From positions 43,353-107,352 of the forward strand of contig CALUBS010000004.1 in NCBI GenBank assembly GCA_943914355.1: a DNA stretch of 64,000 bases, read 5' to 3'. The notes under the pieces were generated by a model that saw only the letters and a program-made list of their open reading frames with translations, was not told where the DNA came from and did not search any database. Positions 46,708-55,781 of the stretch are shown piece after piece. The position numbers were made by a program, and so were the translations under genes. Position 1 is the stretch's first letter. Every line of letters begins with the position of its first letter. This stretch comes from an uncultured Corynebacterium sp. (GTDB lineage: Bacteria; Actinomycetota; Actinomycetes; Mycobacteriales; Mycobacteriaceae).

Positions 46708-47594
46708 GGCTCGATGTCGTGACCATCTTTCCGGAATACCTGCAGCCGCTGCGCCATGCCCTTTTAGGCAAGGCAATCGAGCAGGGCCGTCTTGAGGTGG
46801 GCGTGCACGATCTGCGGCAGTGGGCTACAGATGCGCATAAATCGGTCGATGACTCCCCCTTTGGTGGCGGCCCAGGAATGGTCATGAAACCTGAGGTATG
46901 GGGCCCTGCGCTTGACGATGTCGCACTCGGGACCACCGCCCCCACCCTCGACTCCTCCCTGCCGCACCTCAACCGCCCACGCCACGATGAATTAGAAGGT
47001 GTCGAAGCCCAGGCGTATGACGCTGAAGCGTCACAAGGCGAGCCAGATAGCGAGAACGAAGATGGCGAGCTTCCGCTGCTTCTGGTTCCCACCCCGGCTG
47101 GGGTGCCGTTTACCCAAGCGGATGCGCGGGCATGGTCCACCGAGGAACATATTGTTTTTGCCTGTGGGCGTTACGAGGGCATCGACCAGCGCGTGGTTGA
47201 AGATGCAAAGAAGCGCTACCGCGTTCGGGAAGTATCCATCGGGGATTATGTGCTCATTGGCGGGGAGGTCGCCGTATTGGTGATCGCAGAAGCCGTAGTC
47301 CGCCTTATCCCCGGGGTATTGGGCAATAAGCGCTCGCATGAAGAAGATTCCTTTTCAGATGGCCTATTGGAAGGCCCGAGCTATACCAAACCGCGGGAGT
47401 GGCGCGGGCTTGCAGTGCCGGAGGTTTTGACCTCTGGAAATCATGGGCTGGTAGATCGGTGGCGCAGGGAACAAGCGTTGGAGCGCACGTGGCAGCGCCG
47501 CCCGGAGTTATTGGATCAGGTGGAATTGAGTAAGGCGGATAAGGCATTTGTAGCGCAATTGAGCGAGCGTGAACCGAAAGGCAAGGCACAGTAG
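46704..47594 (+). CDS. trmD: tRNA (guanine-N1) methyltransferase, with acidic insertion
   Basis: 296 residues, SPOUT methyltransferase making m1G37. N-terminal MRLDVVTIFPEYL, DDSPFGGGPGMVMKPEVW, then knot sequences FACGRYEGIDQRV, IGDYVLIGGEVAVLVIAEAVVRLIPGVLG and the C-terminal EGPSYTKPREWRGLAVPEVLTSGNHGLVDRWR. Compared with the E. coli enzyme (255 residues) about 40 extra residues, acidic and unconserved, sit between residues 75 and 125, in a loop before the SAM site. Start ATG 46704 overlaps rimM by four bases; an upstream in-frame ATG (46668) lies inside rimM and is less likely. Confidence 0.95.
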   Translation: MRLDVVTIFPEYLQPLRHALLGKAIEQGRLEVGVHDLRQWATDAHKSVDDSPFGGGPGMVMKPEVWGPALDDVALGTTAPTLDSSLPHLNRPRHDELEGVEAQAYDAEASQGEPDSENEDGELPLLLVPTPAGVPFTQADARAWSTEEHIVFACGRYEGIDQRVVEDAKKRYRVREVSIGDYVLIGGEVAVLVIAEAVVRLIPGVLGNKRSHEEDSFSDGLLEGPSYTKPREWRGLAVPEVLTSGNHGLVDRWRREQALERTWQRRPELLDQVELSKADKAFVAQLSEREPKGKAQ

Positions 47595-47974
47595 TGCGGG
47601 TGAGCGTGGATCTTTCTGTGCTGATGAGCCAGGAAGAATGGGAAGAAAGCCTGGCTGGTATGCCGGAGAAACTGCGCGACGCAGGTTTTGTGCCGGTAAA
47701 TATTTTTGCCACCGTAGTTTCCCCGTCGCCGCCGAAAGCTAGCCCATTGGCCCTGGAATATGAATTCAGCAATGGAACCGCGGCGGAGGGCACGCCGCTG
47801 TGGCGGGTCATCGTCAATGGCGATACCACAGCAGCCCTGCCCTCCCTCGCGCCGATGGTTGCTGAGTGCTTGCCGGCCACCGCGGCGTGGTTGGGAAGTA
47901 CAGAAATCGGGCATACCGAATTCGCGTGGTCGGCCGAGCCGGTATGGAGCGTTGAATCCAGCGAAGAAAATTAG
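47594..47974 (+). CDS. Hypothetical protein coupled to trmD
   Basis: 126 residues from GTG 47594, which shares a base with the trmD stop (TAGTG). It begins MRVSVDLSVLMSQEEWEESLAG and continues as a mixed alpha/beta protein with Trp residues, GTPLWRVIVNG and a long Pro/Ala stretch. No cysteine pair, signal peptide or membrane helix. I do not recognise the family. Operon position makes a role with TrmD or RNA maturation possible, but nothing in the sequence proves it. Confidence 0.75.
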   Translation: MRVSVDLSVLMSQEEWEESLAGMPEKLRDAGFVPVNIFATVVSPSPPKASPLALEYEFSNGTAAEGTPLWRVIVNGDTTAALPSLAPMVAECLPATAAWLGSTEIGHTEFAWSAEPVWSVESSEEN

Positions 47975-48071
47975 GAAAAGTCGCTAGAGAAACTTGTATC
48001 GGTGCTGGGTAGTGCTACTGTAAGTGCAGCACACACTCGCATTTTTACTTGCTCTCCAAGGACTCTCTCGC

Positions 48072-48662
48072 ATGACTTCTCCCAATGGAAATGATTTTGG
48101 CGGATACAACCAACAGCCGCAGTACAACCAGTACCCCGCGTATTCTCAGCCGCAACAAAGCCGCGGGAATGGGGCCATGATTGCGGCGATCATTTTGGGA
48201 GTTGTGGCACTTCTTGCCATTGCCGCTGCGGCAGTCTTTTTCGTGCAGGGAAATGGCGATAATTCCAACGCCACCGCGCAGGAAACCCAATTTCAGCAAA
48301 AGGCGGACTCCACAAGCGTTGATGACAAGGACGACGAGAAGTCGTCGGGTAGTGAAGCTACCGTGACCAAGACTGAGCAGGCACCTGCGCCCGCCCCAGC
48401 TCAGGCACGTGTAAGCAGCGGCAATGGGCACTCGTGGGGCGACTACACGAGCTATTACGCTGCCACCAGTAAAACATCAGAAGCATTTGCGAAAAATGTC
48501 TACAACACCTTTATGAATAACTGGGTGTCCGGTGGCGGAACGGATGTCACCTTGAGCGTCTATTCACCGACTACCGGTGGTACCTATACGATGTACTGCT
48601 CCGGGAACTCCTCGAGGGTGAGCTGCTCTGGCGGCGATAGGGCCCAGGTAGTCATCCACTAA
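48072..48662 (+). CDS. Membrane-anchored extracellular protein with NTF2-like or similar C-terminal domain
   Basis: About 196 residues. A cytoplasmic Asn/Gln/Tyr/Pro-rich N-terminus (GGYNQQPQYNQYPAYSQPQQ) precedes one membrane helix (AMIAAIILGVVALLAIAAAAVFFV, about residues 36-58). Then comes a Ser/Thr/Asp/Lys linker and a C-terminal extracellular domain with two cysteines (YCSGNSSRVSCSGGD), likely a disulfide. Start ATG 48072 is preferred over an in-frame upstream GTG; AAGGA at 48058-48062 fits. I do not recognise the domain. Such Gln/Tyr-rich N-termini are common on mycolata membrane proteins. Confidence 0.8.
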   Translation: MTSPNGNDFGGYNQQPQYNQYPAYSQPQQSRGNGAMIAAIILGVVALLAIAAAAVFFVQGNGDNSNATAQETQFQQKADSTSVDDKDDEKSSGSEATVTKTEQAPAPAPAQARVSSGNGHSWGDYTSYYAATSKTSEAFAKNVYNTFMNNWVSGGGTDVTLSVYSPTTGGTYTMYCSGNSSRVSCSGGDRAQVVIH

Positions 48663-48679
48663 AATAGCGCGTCTTTTGC

Positions 48680-48724
48680 TCCTCTTCTTCCTGCTTTCAG
48701 CGTGCGGGAGGAAGAGGATTTTTG
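48680..48724 (+). terminator. Terminator after the 48072 gene
   Basis: TCCTCTTC at 48680-48687 pairs with GAAGAGGA at 48711-48718, extended inward with mismatches, followed by TTTTT. Confidence 0.8.
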
Positions 48725-48821
48725 TGTGCCCTGCGGTGGCAAGCCGGGGCGATGGAAAAGGCATGCGGTAGATTGGGTGGGTCCCATACCAAGCTGTGAA
48801 ATAGAAGTGTGAGGAATCTAC

Positions 48822-51146
48822 GTGAATATTGCGGCCACCATCGCGGCGGAGATCGGCGCTCAAGAAACCCAGGTTTCGACGGCGCTGAAGCTCCTTGCGG
48901 AGGGAAATACGGTGCCTTTCATTGCGCGCTATCGCAAGGAGGTCACGGGTGGTTTGGATGATGCCCAACTGCGCACCATCGAAGAGAGGGCCACCTACCT
49001 GCGTGAGCTAGAAGAGCGCAAAGAGACAATCCTTGCCGCCATCGATGAGCAGGGCAAGCTTAGCGATGAACTGCGCAGCCAGATCCTTGCCTGCGATACC
49101 AAAGCCCGGCTTGAGGATTTGTATCTGCCGTATAAAAAGCGGCGCAAGACAAAGGCGGATATCGCGCGCGAAGCCGGCTTGGAAGAGCTGACCGACATAT
49201 TGATTGCGCAGCCGCAGGCCCAGCCGGAGGAACTGGCACAGGGTTTTCTTACGGAAGGTTTCGCGGATACCAAGAAGGCGCTAGAGGGGGCGCGCTCCAT
49301 TCTTATCGATCGCTTCGCGCTCGATGCAGACTTGGTAGGCAGTGTGCGCGAGCGCATGTTTAACCAGGGCGCCATGCAGGCGCAGGTGGTGGAAGGAAAG
49401 GAAGCCGAGGGGGCGAAGTTCAAGGATTACTTCGACTTCAACGAACCTTTTTCTTCGCTTCCTTCCCACCGCATTCTGGCACTCCTGCGCGGGGAGAACG
49501 AGGGAGTGCTGCAGCTGCACCTCGATGCCGGTGACGACGCCGACTACGAGAACCTCATCGCGGATCGGTTCGAGTTGGAACGCAGCTCCGCGTGGTTGGA
49601 TAACGCCGTGCACTGGGGATGGCGCACCAAGCTGTATGTTTCTTCCAGCCTAGATGTGCGCATGCGCTTGAAAGAAGTAGCAGAAGAAGGCGCGCTCAAG
49701 GTCTTTGCCACGAACCTGCGCGATGTGCTGCTTGCCGCCCCCGCGGGCCAGCGCGCCACCATCGGCCTTGACCCGGGCTACCGCAACGGCACCAAATGCG
49801 CCGTGGTGGATAAAACGGGCAAGGTGCTCGATACCACCATCGTCTATCCCCATCAGCCGCAAAACCAGTGGTCGCAGGCGGTACAGACCCTGTCCACACT
49901 GTGCGCGCGGCACTCGGTTGACCTTATGGCCATCGGCAATGGCACTGCCTCCAGGGAAACAGAAAAGCTCGCGCACGAGATTGCTGACCTGCTCAAACAG
50001 GCTGGGGGTCAGCAGCCAACGCCCGTCGTGGTCTCCGAATCCGGCGCATCGGTCTACTCCGCATCGCAGCTGGCGGCGGAGGAATTCCCCGATATGGATG
50101 TCTCGCTGCGCGGGGCGGTCTCTATTGCCCGGCGCCTGCAGGATCCGCTGGCAGAGCTGGTGAAAATCGATCCTAAGGCCATCGGAGTGGGCCAGTATCA
50201 GCACGATGTGAACCAGACGTCGCTGGCCCGGACGTTGGATGGCGTGGTAGAAAGCGCCGTCAATGGCGTCGGCGTCGACCTCAATACGGCCTCAGCGCCG
50301 CTATTGGAGCGCGTGGCGGGTGTTAACCCCACCATCGCCGCCAATATCGTGGCCTACCGCAATGACAATGGCTCTTTTGCTACCCGTAAGGAGCTGAAGA
50401 AGGTGCCGCGCTTAGGCCCGAAGGCCTTTGAACAATCCGCCGGCTTCCTGCGCATTAATGGGGGAGCGGACCCGCTCGATGCGTCGGCGGTTCACCCCGA
50501 GGCCTATCCCATCGTGACAAGGATTGCGGAGCAGACGGGGCTGGGCATCGGCGAGCTCATTGGCAATACCCGGGTGCTGGACAAGCTGGATCCCGCCGAT
50601 TTTGCGGACGAGACCTTCGGTATCCCAACTGTGAGCGATATCATCGCCGAGCTAGATAAGCCCGGCCGCGATCCGCGCCCTGAGTTTAAGACCGCCACCT
50701 TTAAAGAAGGCGTACATAAGGTCTCTGACCTTAACCCCGGCATGGTTTTAGAGGGCACGGTCACCAACGTGGCGGCCTTTGGTGCGTTTGTCGATGTCGG
50801 CGTGCACCAAGATGGCCTCGTCCATGTCTCTGCCATGAGCCATCAGTTTGTTTCTGATCCCCATGAAGTCGTGCGCTCTGGCCAGGTGGTCAAGGTCAAG
50901 GTGATGGAGGTTGACGTTGATCGCCAGCGCATCGGCCTGTCGCTGCGGCTGGATGATGAACCAGGCCAGCCTGCGCCGAAGCGTCGCGGCGGCGATTCAC
51001 CGCGCGGATCCAGCAAGCGCGGCGGTCAAAAACCCTCGCGCGCAGCGGGGAAGAAGGGTGGCCGCAACTCCGATCGTGGAGGCTCCCGCGGGCGCCCGGC
51101 AGCCAAGGGGACCATGGCCGATGCCCTGAAGAAGGCCGGCTTCTAA
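48822..51146 (+). CDS. tex: Tex-like S1 RNA-binding transcription accessory protein
   Basis: 774 residues. Domain order: Tex N-terminal helical domain (FIARYRKEVTGGLDDAQLR), YqgF/RNase H-like domain (about 310-450; TIGLDPGYRNGTKCAVVD), helix-hairpin-helix pair (VDLNTASAPLLERVAGVNPTIA and RKELKKVPRLGPKAFEQSAGFL), and an S1 domain (LNPGMVLEGTVTNVAAFGAFVDVGVHQDGLVHVSAM). The last 60 residues are basic and Gly/Arg/Ser-rich, likely RNA-binding. Start GTG 48822 with GAGGA at 48811-48815. Tex proteins bind nucleic acid and affect transcription; the exact role is unsettled. Confidence 0.94.
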   Translation: MNIAATIAAEIGAQETQVSTALKLLAEGNTVPFIARYRKEVTGGLDDAQLRTIEERATYLRELEERKETILAAIDEQGKLSDELRSQILACDTKARLEDLYLPYKKRRKTKADIAREAGLEELTDILIAQPQAQPEELAQGFLTEGFADTKKALEGARSILIDRFALDADLVGSVRERMFNQGAMQAQVVEGKEAEGAKFKDYFDFNEPFSSLPSHRILALLRGENEGVLQLHLDAGDDADYENLIADRFELERSSAWLDNAVHWGWRTKLYVSSSLDVRMRLKEVAEEGALKVFATNLRDVLLAAPAGQRATIGLDPGYRNGTKCAVVDKTGKVLDTTIVYPHQPQNQWSQAVQTLSTLCARHSVDLMAIGNGTASRETEKLAHEIADLLKQAGGQQPTPVVVSESGASVYSASQLAAEEFPDMDVSLRGAVSIARRLQDPLAELVKIDPKAIGVGQYQHDVNQTSLARTLDGVVESAVNGVGVDLNTASAPLLERVAGVNPTIAANIVAYRNDNGSFATRKELKKVPRLGPKAFEQSAGFLRINGGADPLDASAVHPEAYPIVTRIAEQTGLGIGELIGNTRVLDKLDPADFADETFGIPTVSDIIAELDKPGRDPRPEFKTATFKEGVHKVSDLNPGMVLEGTVTNVAAFGAFVDVGVHQDGLVHVSAMSHQFVSDPHEVVRSGQVVKVKVMEVDVDRQRIGLSLRLDDEPGQPAPKRRGGDSPRGSSKRGGQKPSRAAGKKGGRNSDRGGSRGRPAAKGTMADALKKAGF

Positions 51147-51155
51147 CTTCTCTGT

Positions 51156-51191
51156 GCAGCGGCCTACCGGTACCGCAAGGTGGGCCGCTGC
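51156..51191 (+). terminator. Hairpin after tex
   Basis: GCAGCGGCC at 51156-51164 pairs with GGCCGCTGC at 51183-51191; TACC/GGTG extends the stem to 13 bp. No T run. The 255-bp gap after tex otherwise holds nothing I can name. Confidence 0.6.
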
Positions 51192-51401
51192 CTGAGGCGG
51201 CGGTGGGGAAATTTCACCGCCAACCGCGCATGCGCCGAAAAATATGACTGCCACTTCGCAGTCGATGCGGACTCCCGCGTCCATTAATGGTAAGTTTGGC
51301 AAAACTAAGTAAATGGCGTCCTTCTTCTCCTGTTCCAGCGAGGCACTGCTGAGTAGAGCGGGGCAAGGGGGACGCTGAACTACTGCCATAAGGAGACAAC
51401 T

Positions 51402-53609
51402 ATGAGTCGTGCGGCCGATAGCGGTCAAGGTGCCGGGGACACCGCAGAGATGCCTTCGATAAGCGGCGAGGAACCCAAGGGCCGGGGAGTGCTGGGCTGG
51501 CACCGCCTCTTGGATTGGCGCCCGCGCAGCGCTTTGTCGCGGGTGCTTATCGTATTCCTCCTCGTTGCTCCCATCATCGTGGCCGGAACCATGATGTGGG
51601 CTATGTGGGATCCATCCAAGTACATGCGCAATATTGACCTTGCCGTGGTCAATGAAGATGCGGGCGTGGATAAGCAGGGCAAGCACACCAACTATGGCGA
51701 CCAGGTGGTCAAGGGCTTGCTGGATACCGATTACCTCAACTTCTCTGAGGTCAATAAGGACGACGGCGATGAGGGCCTGGTCAAGGGCAAGTACTTGATG
51801 GTGGTGACGATCCCGAAGAACTTTTCCGAACAAGCCGTCACCATTATCAGCGAAAAGCCCGAAAAGCCTGAGATAAACTTCGCTACCAATGACTACTACG
51901 GCACGAATGGCTCAGTGATTTCCTCCAGCCTTATTCCGCAGGTGCAAACCAGCGTGGAAAACGCCATTTCCAAAAAGTACGCTGACCAGGTCATCGAAGG
52001 GCTTACTAAGTTGAGCGACGGCCTGAACGATGCCGCGGACGGCGCGGGGCGACTCGATGAAGGCGTCGGCAAGCTGCAAGAGGGCGGCGGGCGCGCGATT
52101 GACGGAATTAACAAGCTCGACAACGGTGCGGGAACGCTTAATAACGGCACGGCCGAGCTCCTCAACGGAACGACGCGGCTCAATGATGGCGTCGGCCAGT
52201 TGAATGATGGTGCGGGCCGGCTGAGCGATGGCGCCGCGCGCCTCGATGACGGTGCCACCCGGCTTGCCGATGGCTCCGATAAGCTCCTTGCCGGTACCGG
52301 CCGCCTCGCCGATGGTGCGGGCCAAATCGATGCCGGTGTCAATCAGCTCACGGGCATGCTCATCCCCGTGCTGAAACAAGCCCAAGCCGTGGTGCCTGGT
52401 CTTACCCAGCTGGTAGACATTCTGCGCGGGCTCGGCATGACCCAACAAGCAGACCAGCTTTATTCGCTCGTATCCAAGCTTGATCCCGCATCGAGTGGGA
52501 ATATGGTGGGGCAGCTGGAAAAACTTTCCGCAGGTACCGGCCAGCTGCACTACAACCTGTCCGATCCGCAATCGGAATATTTGGGCGGCCTTACCACCCT
52601 GAACGGCGGGGCACACCGCCTGTCTGATGGCATCAAGGAACTGCGCGGCGGAGTCGGGAAGCTTAGTGACGGTACCTCGCAGCTGCAGGACGGCGCGTCC
52701 CGCCTGCAGGATGGCGCATCTCGCCTCCACGATGGCACGGGCGCGCTTAAGGAGGGCACCGGCCGGCTGGCAGAAGGCGGAGCTGAGCTGAAGGGCGGCA
52801 TGGATCGCCTCAAGGAAGGCTCTGGCGAACTATCCACGAAGCTTGCCGAGGGCGCAGCTAAAGCTCCCAACATTTCCCGTCCTGAGGATTCCGCGCAAAA
52901 TATGGCGGTACCCATCAACTTCACCGCATCTAATGTCCACCCCGTGCAAACGGTGGTAAACCCAGCGGACCCGACCGAGAAGAATATTACCGGCGGCGCC
53001 TCCATGCTCTTCGTACTCGTATTCGGCTTCCTCGTGATGCTGCTGCTGGCGATGACGCTGCCGTACTACATGGCGCGTAGGGGAGTCCGGATAACTAGCC
53101 CTGCCCGCAGCGTCTTCGGCGCCTTTGCCGCGCTGACCGGGCTGAACTTCCTCGTACTAGCGTTTATGGCCCTGATGTCTTCTACCCTGGGATGGCAGCC
53201 GGCAAGTTGGTCCATGATCGCGCTCGTACTTGCTGCGATATCCGCTGTAGGTGCTGCGACCTACCAGTTCTTCCTGGTTACCTTCGGGCGCAAGATTGGT
53301 TCGATCTTTGCCGCCGGCGCCTTCGCCCTGGGCGTCATGGTCTTTGGCGGGGTATGGCCGGTCGTGGCGATTCCGCGTGCGCTGAGCCTGCTGCACCCCT
53401 TCCATCCGATGTCCTACGCCAAGGATGCCTTTACCCGCGCCACCGATGGCATTCATGATGGAACGTTCTGGAGCGGGATTATCATCCTCTTTGGCATCAC
53501 GGTGATTGCGGTGGGGGCCTCGTACCTCGTCTTCCGAGCACGGCACCTGGGCACGGCGAAGATCCTCGATGAGCACCATTCCCGCTTCCGCTCTCCCATG
53601 CCTGCCTAA
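51402..53609 (+). CDS. YhgE/Pip-family membrane protein with DG-type heptad repeats
   Basis: 735 residues. One membrane helix near residues 45-65 (VLIVFLLVAPIIVAGTMMWA) is followed by the YhgE N-domain (NIDLAVVNEDAGVDKQGKHT). Residues about 200-310 and 405-490 are repeats of a seven-residue LxDGxxx pattern (GAGRLSDGAARLDDGATRLADG), forming extended coiled-coil-like rods, separated by a helical spacer. The last 200 residues have about five helices (ABC-2-type permease-like). YhgE/Pip proteins are phage receptors or ESX-like transport factors in other Gram-positives; the role here is unknown. Start ATG 51402 with AAGGAG at 51389. Confidence 0.88.
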   Translation: MSRAADSGQGAGDTAEMPSISGEEPKGRGVLGWHRLLDWRPRSALSRVLIVFLLVAPIIVAGTMMWAMWDPSKYMRNIDLAVVNEDAGVDKQGKHTNYGDQVVKGLLDTDYLNFSEVNKDDGDEGLVKGKYLMVVTIPKNFSEQAVTIISEKPEKPEINFATNDYYGTNGSVISSSLIPQVQTSVENAISKKYADQVIEGLTKLSDGLNDAADGAGRLDEGVGKLQEGGGRAIDGINKLDNGAGTLNNGTAELLNGTTRLNDGVGQLNDGAGRLSDGAARLDDGATRLADGSDKLLAGTGRLADGAGQIDAGVNQLTGMLIPVLKQAQAVVPGLTQLVDILRGLGMTQQADQLYSLVSKLDPASSGNMVGQLEKLSAGTGQLHYNLSDPQSEYLGGLTTLNGGAHRLSDGIKELRGGVGKLSDGTSQLQDGASRLQDGASRLHDGTGALKEGTGRLAEGGAELKGGMDRLKEGSGELSTKLAEGAAKAPNISRPEDSAQNMAVPINFTASNVHPVQTVVNPADPTEKNITGGASMLFVLVFGFLVMLLLAMTLPYYMARRGVRITSPARSVFGAFAALTGLNFLVLAFMALMSSTLGWQPASWSMIALVLAAISAVGAATYQFFLVTFGRKIGSIFAAGAFALGVMVFGGVWPVVAIPRALSLLHPFHPMSYAKDAFTRATDGIHDGTFWSGIIILFGITVIAVGASYLVFRARHLGTAKILDEHHSRFRSPMPA

Positions 53610-53780
53610 GCTGCGCCCGGCCCGTTCGCCCCAGGTAGGGTAGTAAATCTGCGAAGTAGAGGAATTTGGAATTGGCCGGTTCCTATGGAAAGATAGTCCA
53701 TCGTTCTATGTAACGGGCACGAACCGGTCAGGCTTCAAGCCGCCAGGGTCCTCTGTCCCAAACTGAAAAGGAATATTGGT

Positions 53781-54125
53781 ATGACCAACATTATCGACAA
53801 GGTCGATGCAGCACAGCTGCGCGACGACATCCCGTCCTTCCGCCCCGGCGATACCCTCGACGTCAATGTCAAGGTTATTGAGGGTAACAACGAGCGTGCA
53901 CAGCTCTTCAAGGGCATCTGCATCCGCCGCCAGGGCTCCGGTATTCGCGAGACCTTCACCGTGCGTAAGGTGTCCTTCGGTATCGGCGTAGAGCGTACCT
54001 TCCCGGTTCACTCCCCGAACCTCGAGTCCATCAAGGTCTCCCGCCGCGGCCGCGTCCGCCGTGCGAAGCTGTACTACCTGCGCGATCTGCGCGGCAAGAA
54101 GGCTCGCATCAAGGAGCGTCGCTAG
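53781..54125 (+). CDS. rplS: 50S ribosomal protein bL19
   Basis: 114 residues. [35 protein letters not shown] and [45 protein letters not shown] are diagnostic of L19. AAAAGGA at 53765-53771 is upstream of ATG 53781. It is separated from rimM-trmD by four other genes; these are adjacent in many bacteria. Confidence 0.97.
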   Translation: MTNIIDKVDAAQLRDDIPSFRPGDTLDVNVKVIEGNNERAQLFKGICIRRQGSGIRETFTVRKVSFGIGVERTFPVHSPNLESIKVSRRGRVRRAKLYYLRDLRGKKARIKERR

Positions 54126-54134
54126 TTCTAGCGC

Positions 54135-54203
54135 CGCTGCGCGCAGCGTTTTTCTCCCTTCCTTTCCCACATCCACAGTGCCGGGAAAGGGAGGGAGATT
54201 TTT
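54135..54203 (+). terminator. Double terminator after rplS
   Basis: Two hairpins. The first is CGCTG/CAGCG (54135-54148), followed by TTTTT. The second pairs CTCCC-TT-CCTTTCCC at 54154-54168 with GGGAAAGG-GA-GGGAG at 54183-54197 and is followed by ATTTTTATT. Confidence 0.85.
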
Positions 54204-54288
54204 ATTGCGGTCTCTTCAAATCATTTCGATTTCCTGTGAATCGCCCCGCAGTCACGGGAGCCAATCCGTATTGCGGGCATGCAGTTGC

Positions 54289-54294
54289 TAGGAT
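54289..54294 (+). promoter_or_regulatory. -10 box for probable leaderless lepB transcript
   Basis: TAGGAT with seven bases to GTG 54302; no ribosome-binding site. Confidence 0.45.
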
Positions 54295-54301
54295 CTGACG
54301 G

Positions 54302-55066
54302 GTGAATAACGAAAGCATCTCGCAGGGCAAAGAAGCGGCCACGGAGAAGGTAGCCACGGAGAAAAAACAAATGCCGTGGTGGCTGGAGACGCTCGTGGTC
54401 GTCATTTCCGTGCTGGTGGTCGTGGGGCTATTCCAAAACTTCATTGGCCGCCAATACGTGATTCCCTCAGGATCCATGGAGCCGACACTGCACGGCTGTG
54501 AGGGATGCACAAATGACCGCATCTTTACAGAAAAGGTCTCCTACTACGGCGATAAGGGCCCAGAGCCAGGAGACGTTGTGGTCTTTAAGGGCACGGACGA
54601 CTGGAATGGGAGTTACGTGTCTCCGCGCTCATCCAATTCCGTCATTCATGGCATCCAGGATGCGTTGAGCTTTATTTCCCTGGCACCGCCAGATGAAAAT
54701 ACCCTGGTCAAGCGCGTTATCGCCACCGGTGGGCAGACGGTGTCGTGCCAAGAGGGCGATCCCGCCGTCATGGTGGATGGCAAGCCCATCAACCAGGACT
54801 ACGTACAGGATCCGCCGACCTACCCAGTGGATGAGTCGACCGGATCGGAAGCCTGCGGCGGCCCGTATTTCGGCCCGGTGAAGGTGCCCGAAGATAATAT
54901 CTGGGTCATGGGGGATAACCGCACCGCGTCTGCTGATTCGCGTTACCACATGGGTGATAATTTCCACGGCACGATCCCCGTAGAGAATGTGCGCGGAAAG
55001 GTGCAGTTCGTATTCTGGCCGTTCAACCGCATTGGTGGGGTCGATGACCCAGACATCCAAAGCTAA
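54302..55066 (+). CDS. lepB: Signal peptidase I, first copy
   Basis: 254 residues. A short cytoplasmic N-terminus precedes one membrane helix (LETLVVVISVLVVVGLFQNF). Catalytic Ser lies in [12 protein letters not shown] and catalytic Lys in [21 protein letters not shown] is the box E motif. A CEGC pair follows the Ser motif and two more cysteines occur later (SCQEGD, EACGGPYFG). It cleaves signal peptides of exported proteins. It overlaps the start of the second copy by 23 bp. Confidence 0.94.
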   Translation: MNNESISQGKEAATEKVATEKKQMPWWLETLVVVISVLVVVGLFQNFIGRQYVIPSGSMEPTLHGCEGCTNDRIFTEKVSYYGDKGPEPGDVVVFKGTDDWNGSYVSPRSSNSVIHGIQDALSFISLAPPDENTLVKRVIATGGQTVSCQEGDPAVMVDGKPINQDYVQDPPTYPVDESTGSEACGGPYFGPVKVPEDNIWVMGDNRTASADSRYHMGDNFHGTIPVENVRGKVQFVFWPFNRIGGVDDPDIQS

Positions 55067-55781
55067 GCCGCAACAACAGCGCCTGCGCACCCGCGATTTC
55101 CTCGCACCGGTCATAGGCGGCTTCGTGCTCTTAGTCCTACTGCAGGCTTTCGTCGGCCGGATGTATGTCATTCCCTCCGCGTCGATGGAACCCACGCTGC
55201 ATGGCTGTACTGGCTGCGATAATGACCGCATCGCGGTGCAGAAAATGAGCTATTACTTCCACGACCCAGATCCAGGCGATGTCGTGGTTTTTGAAGGACC
55301 CGAATCCTGGAATACCGAATTTGAAGTTCAGCGCTCCGAAAACGTGCTGGTGCGCGGTGCCCAAAATGCCCTTGCATCCGTGGGGCTTTTGCCCAATGGG
55401 GAAAATATCCTGGTCAAGCGCGTTATCGCTACCGAGGGCCAGACGGTCAAGTGCGAAGAGGGCGATTCCGCGGTGATGGTGGATGGCGCACCGATAGATC
55501 AGAGCTTCACGTTGGATCCTCCCGAGATTCCGGTGGATCCTGGCTCCGGCTCGCAGGCTTGTGGCGGCGAGTACTTTGGCCCCGTGACCGTCCCGGAAGG
55601 CAATATGTGGGTCATGGGGGATAACCGCACCAATTCCCTTGATTCCCGCGCGCACATCGGAGATCACCTGCAAGGCACCGTGCCGGTGGACAACGTGCGC
55701 GGCAAGGTAGAAGCCGTGGTCTTGCCCGTATCGCGCTTTGGTGGCATCGACGATCCGGATATCCAGGATGCGGCGGCTTAA
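55044..55781 (+). CDS. lepB2: Signal peptidase I, second copy
   Basis: 245 residues. Same architecture as the first copy: helix [20 protein letters not shown], catalytic Ser in [16 protein letters not shown], Lys in [10 protein letters not shown], and [15 protein letters not shown]. The first 20 codons of a longer frame are dropped: ATG 55044 lies inside the 3' end of lepB and is preceded by GGTGGGG. The two enzymes share all motifs but diverge in the linker region; probably a tandem duplication. Its 3' end overlaps rnhB by 14 bp. Confidence 0.9.
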   Translation: MTQTSKAKPQQQRLRTRDFLAPVIGGFVLLVLLQAFVGRMYVIPSASMEPTLHGCTGCDNDRIAVQKMSYYFHDPDPGDVVVFEGPESWNTEFEVQRSENVLVRGAQNALASVGLLPNGENILVKRVIATEGQTVKCEEGDSAVMVDGAPIDQSFTLDPPEIPVDPGSGSQACGGEYFGPVTVPEGNMWVMGDNRTNSLDSRAHIGDHLQGTVPVDNVRGKVEAVVLPVSRFGGIDDPDIQDAAA

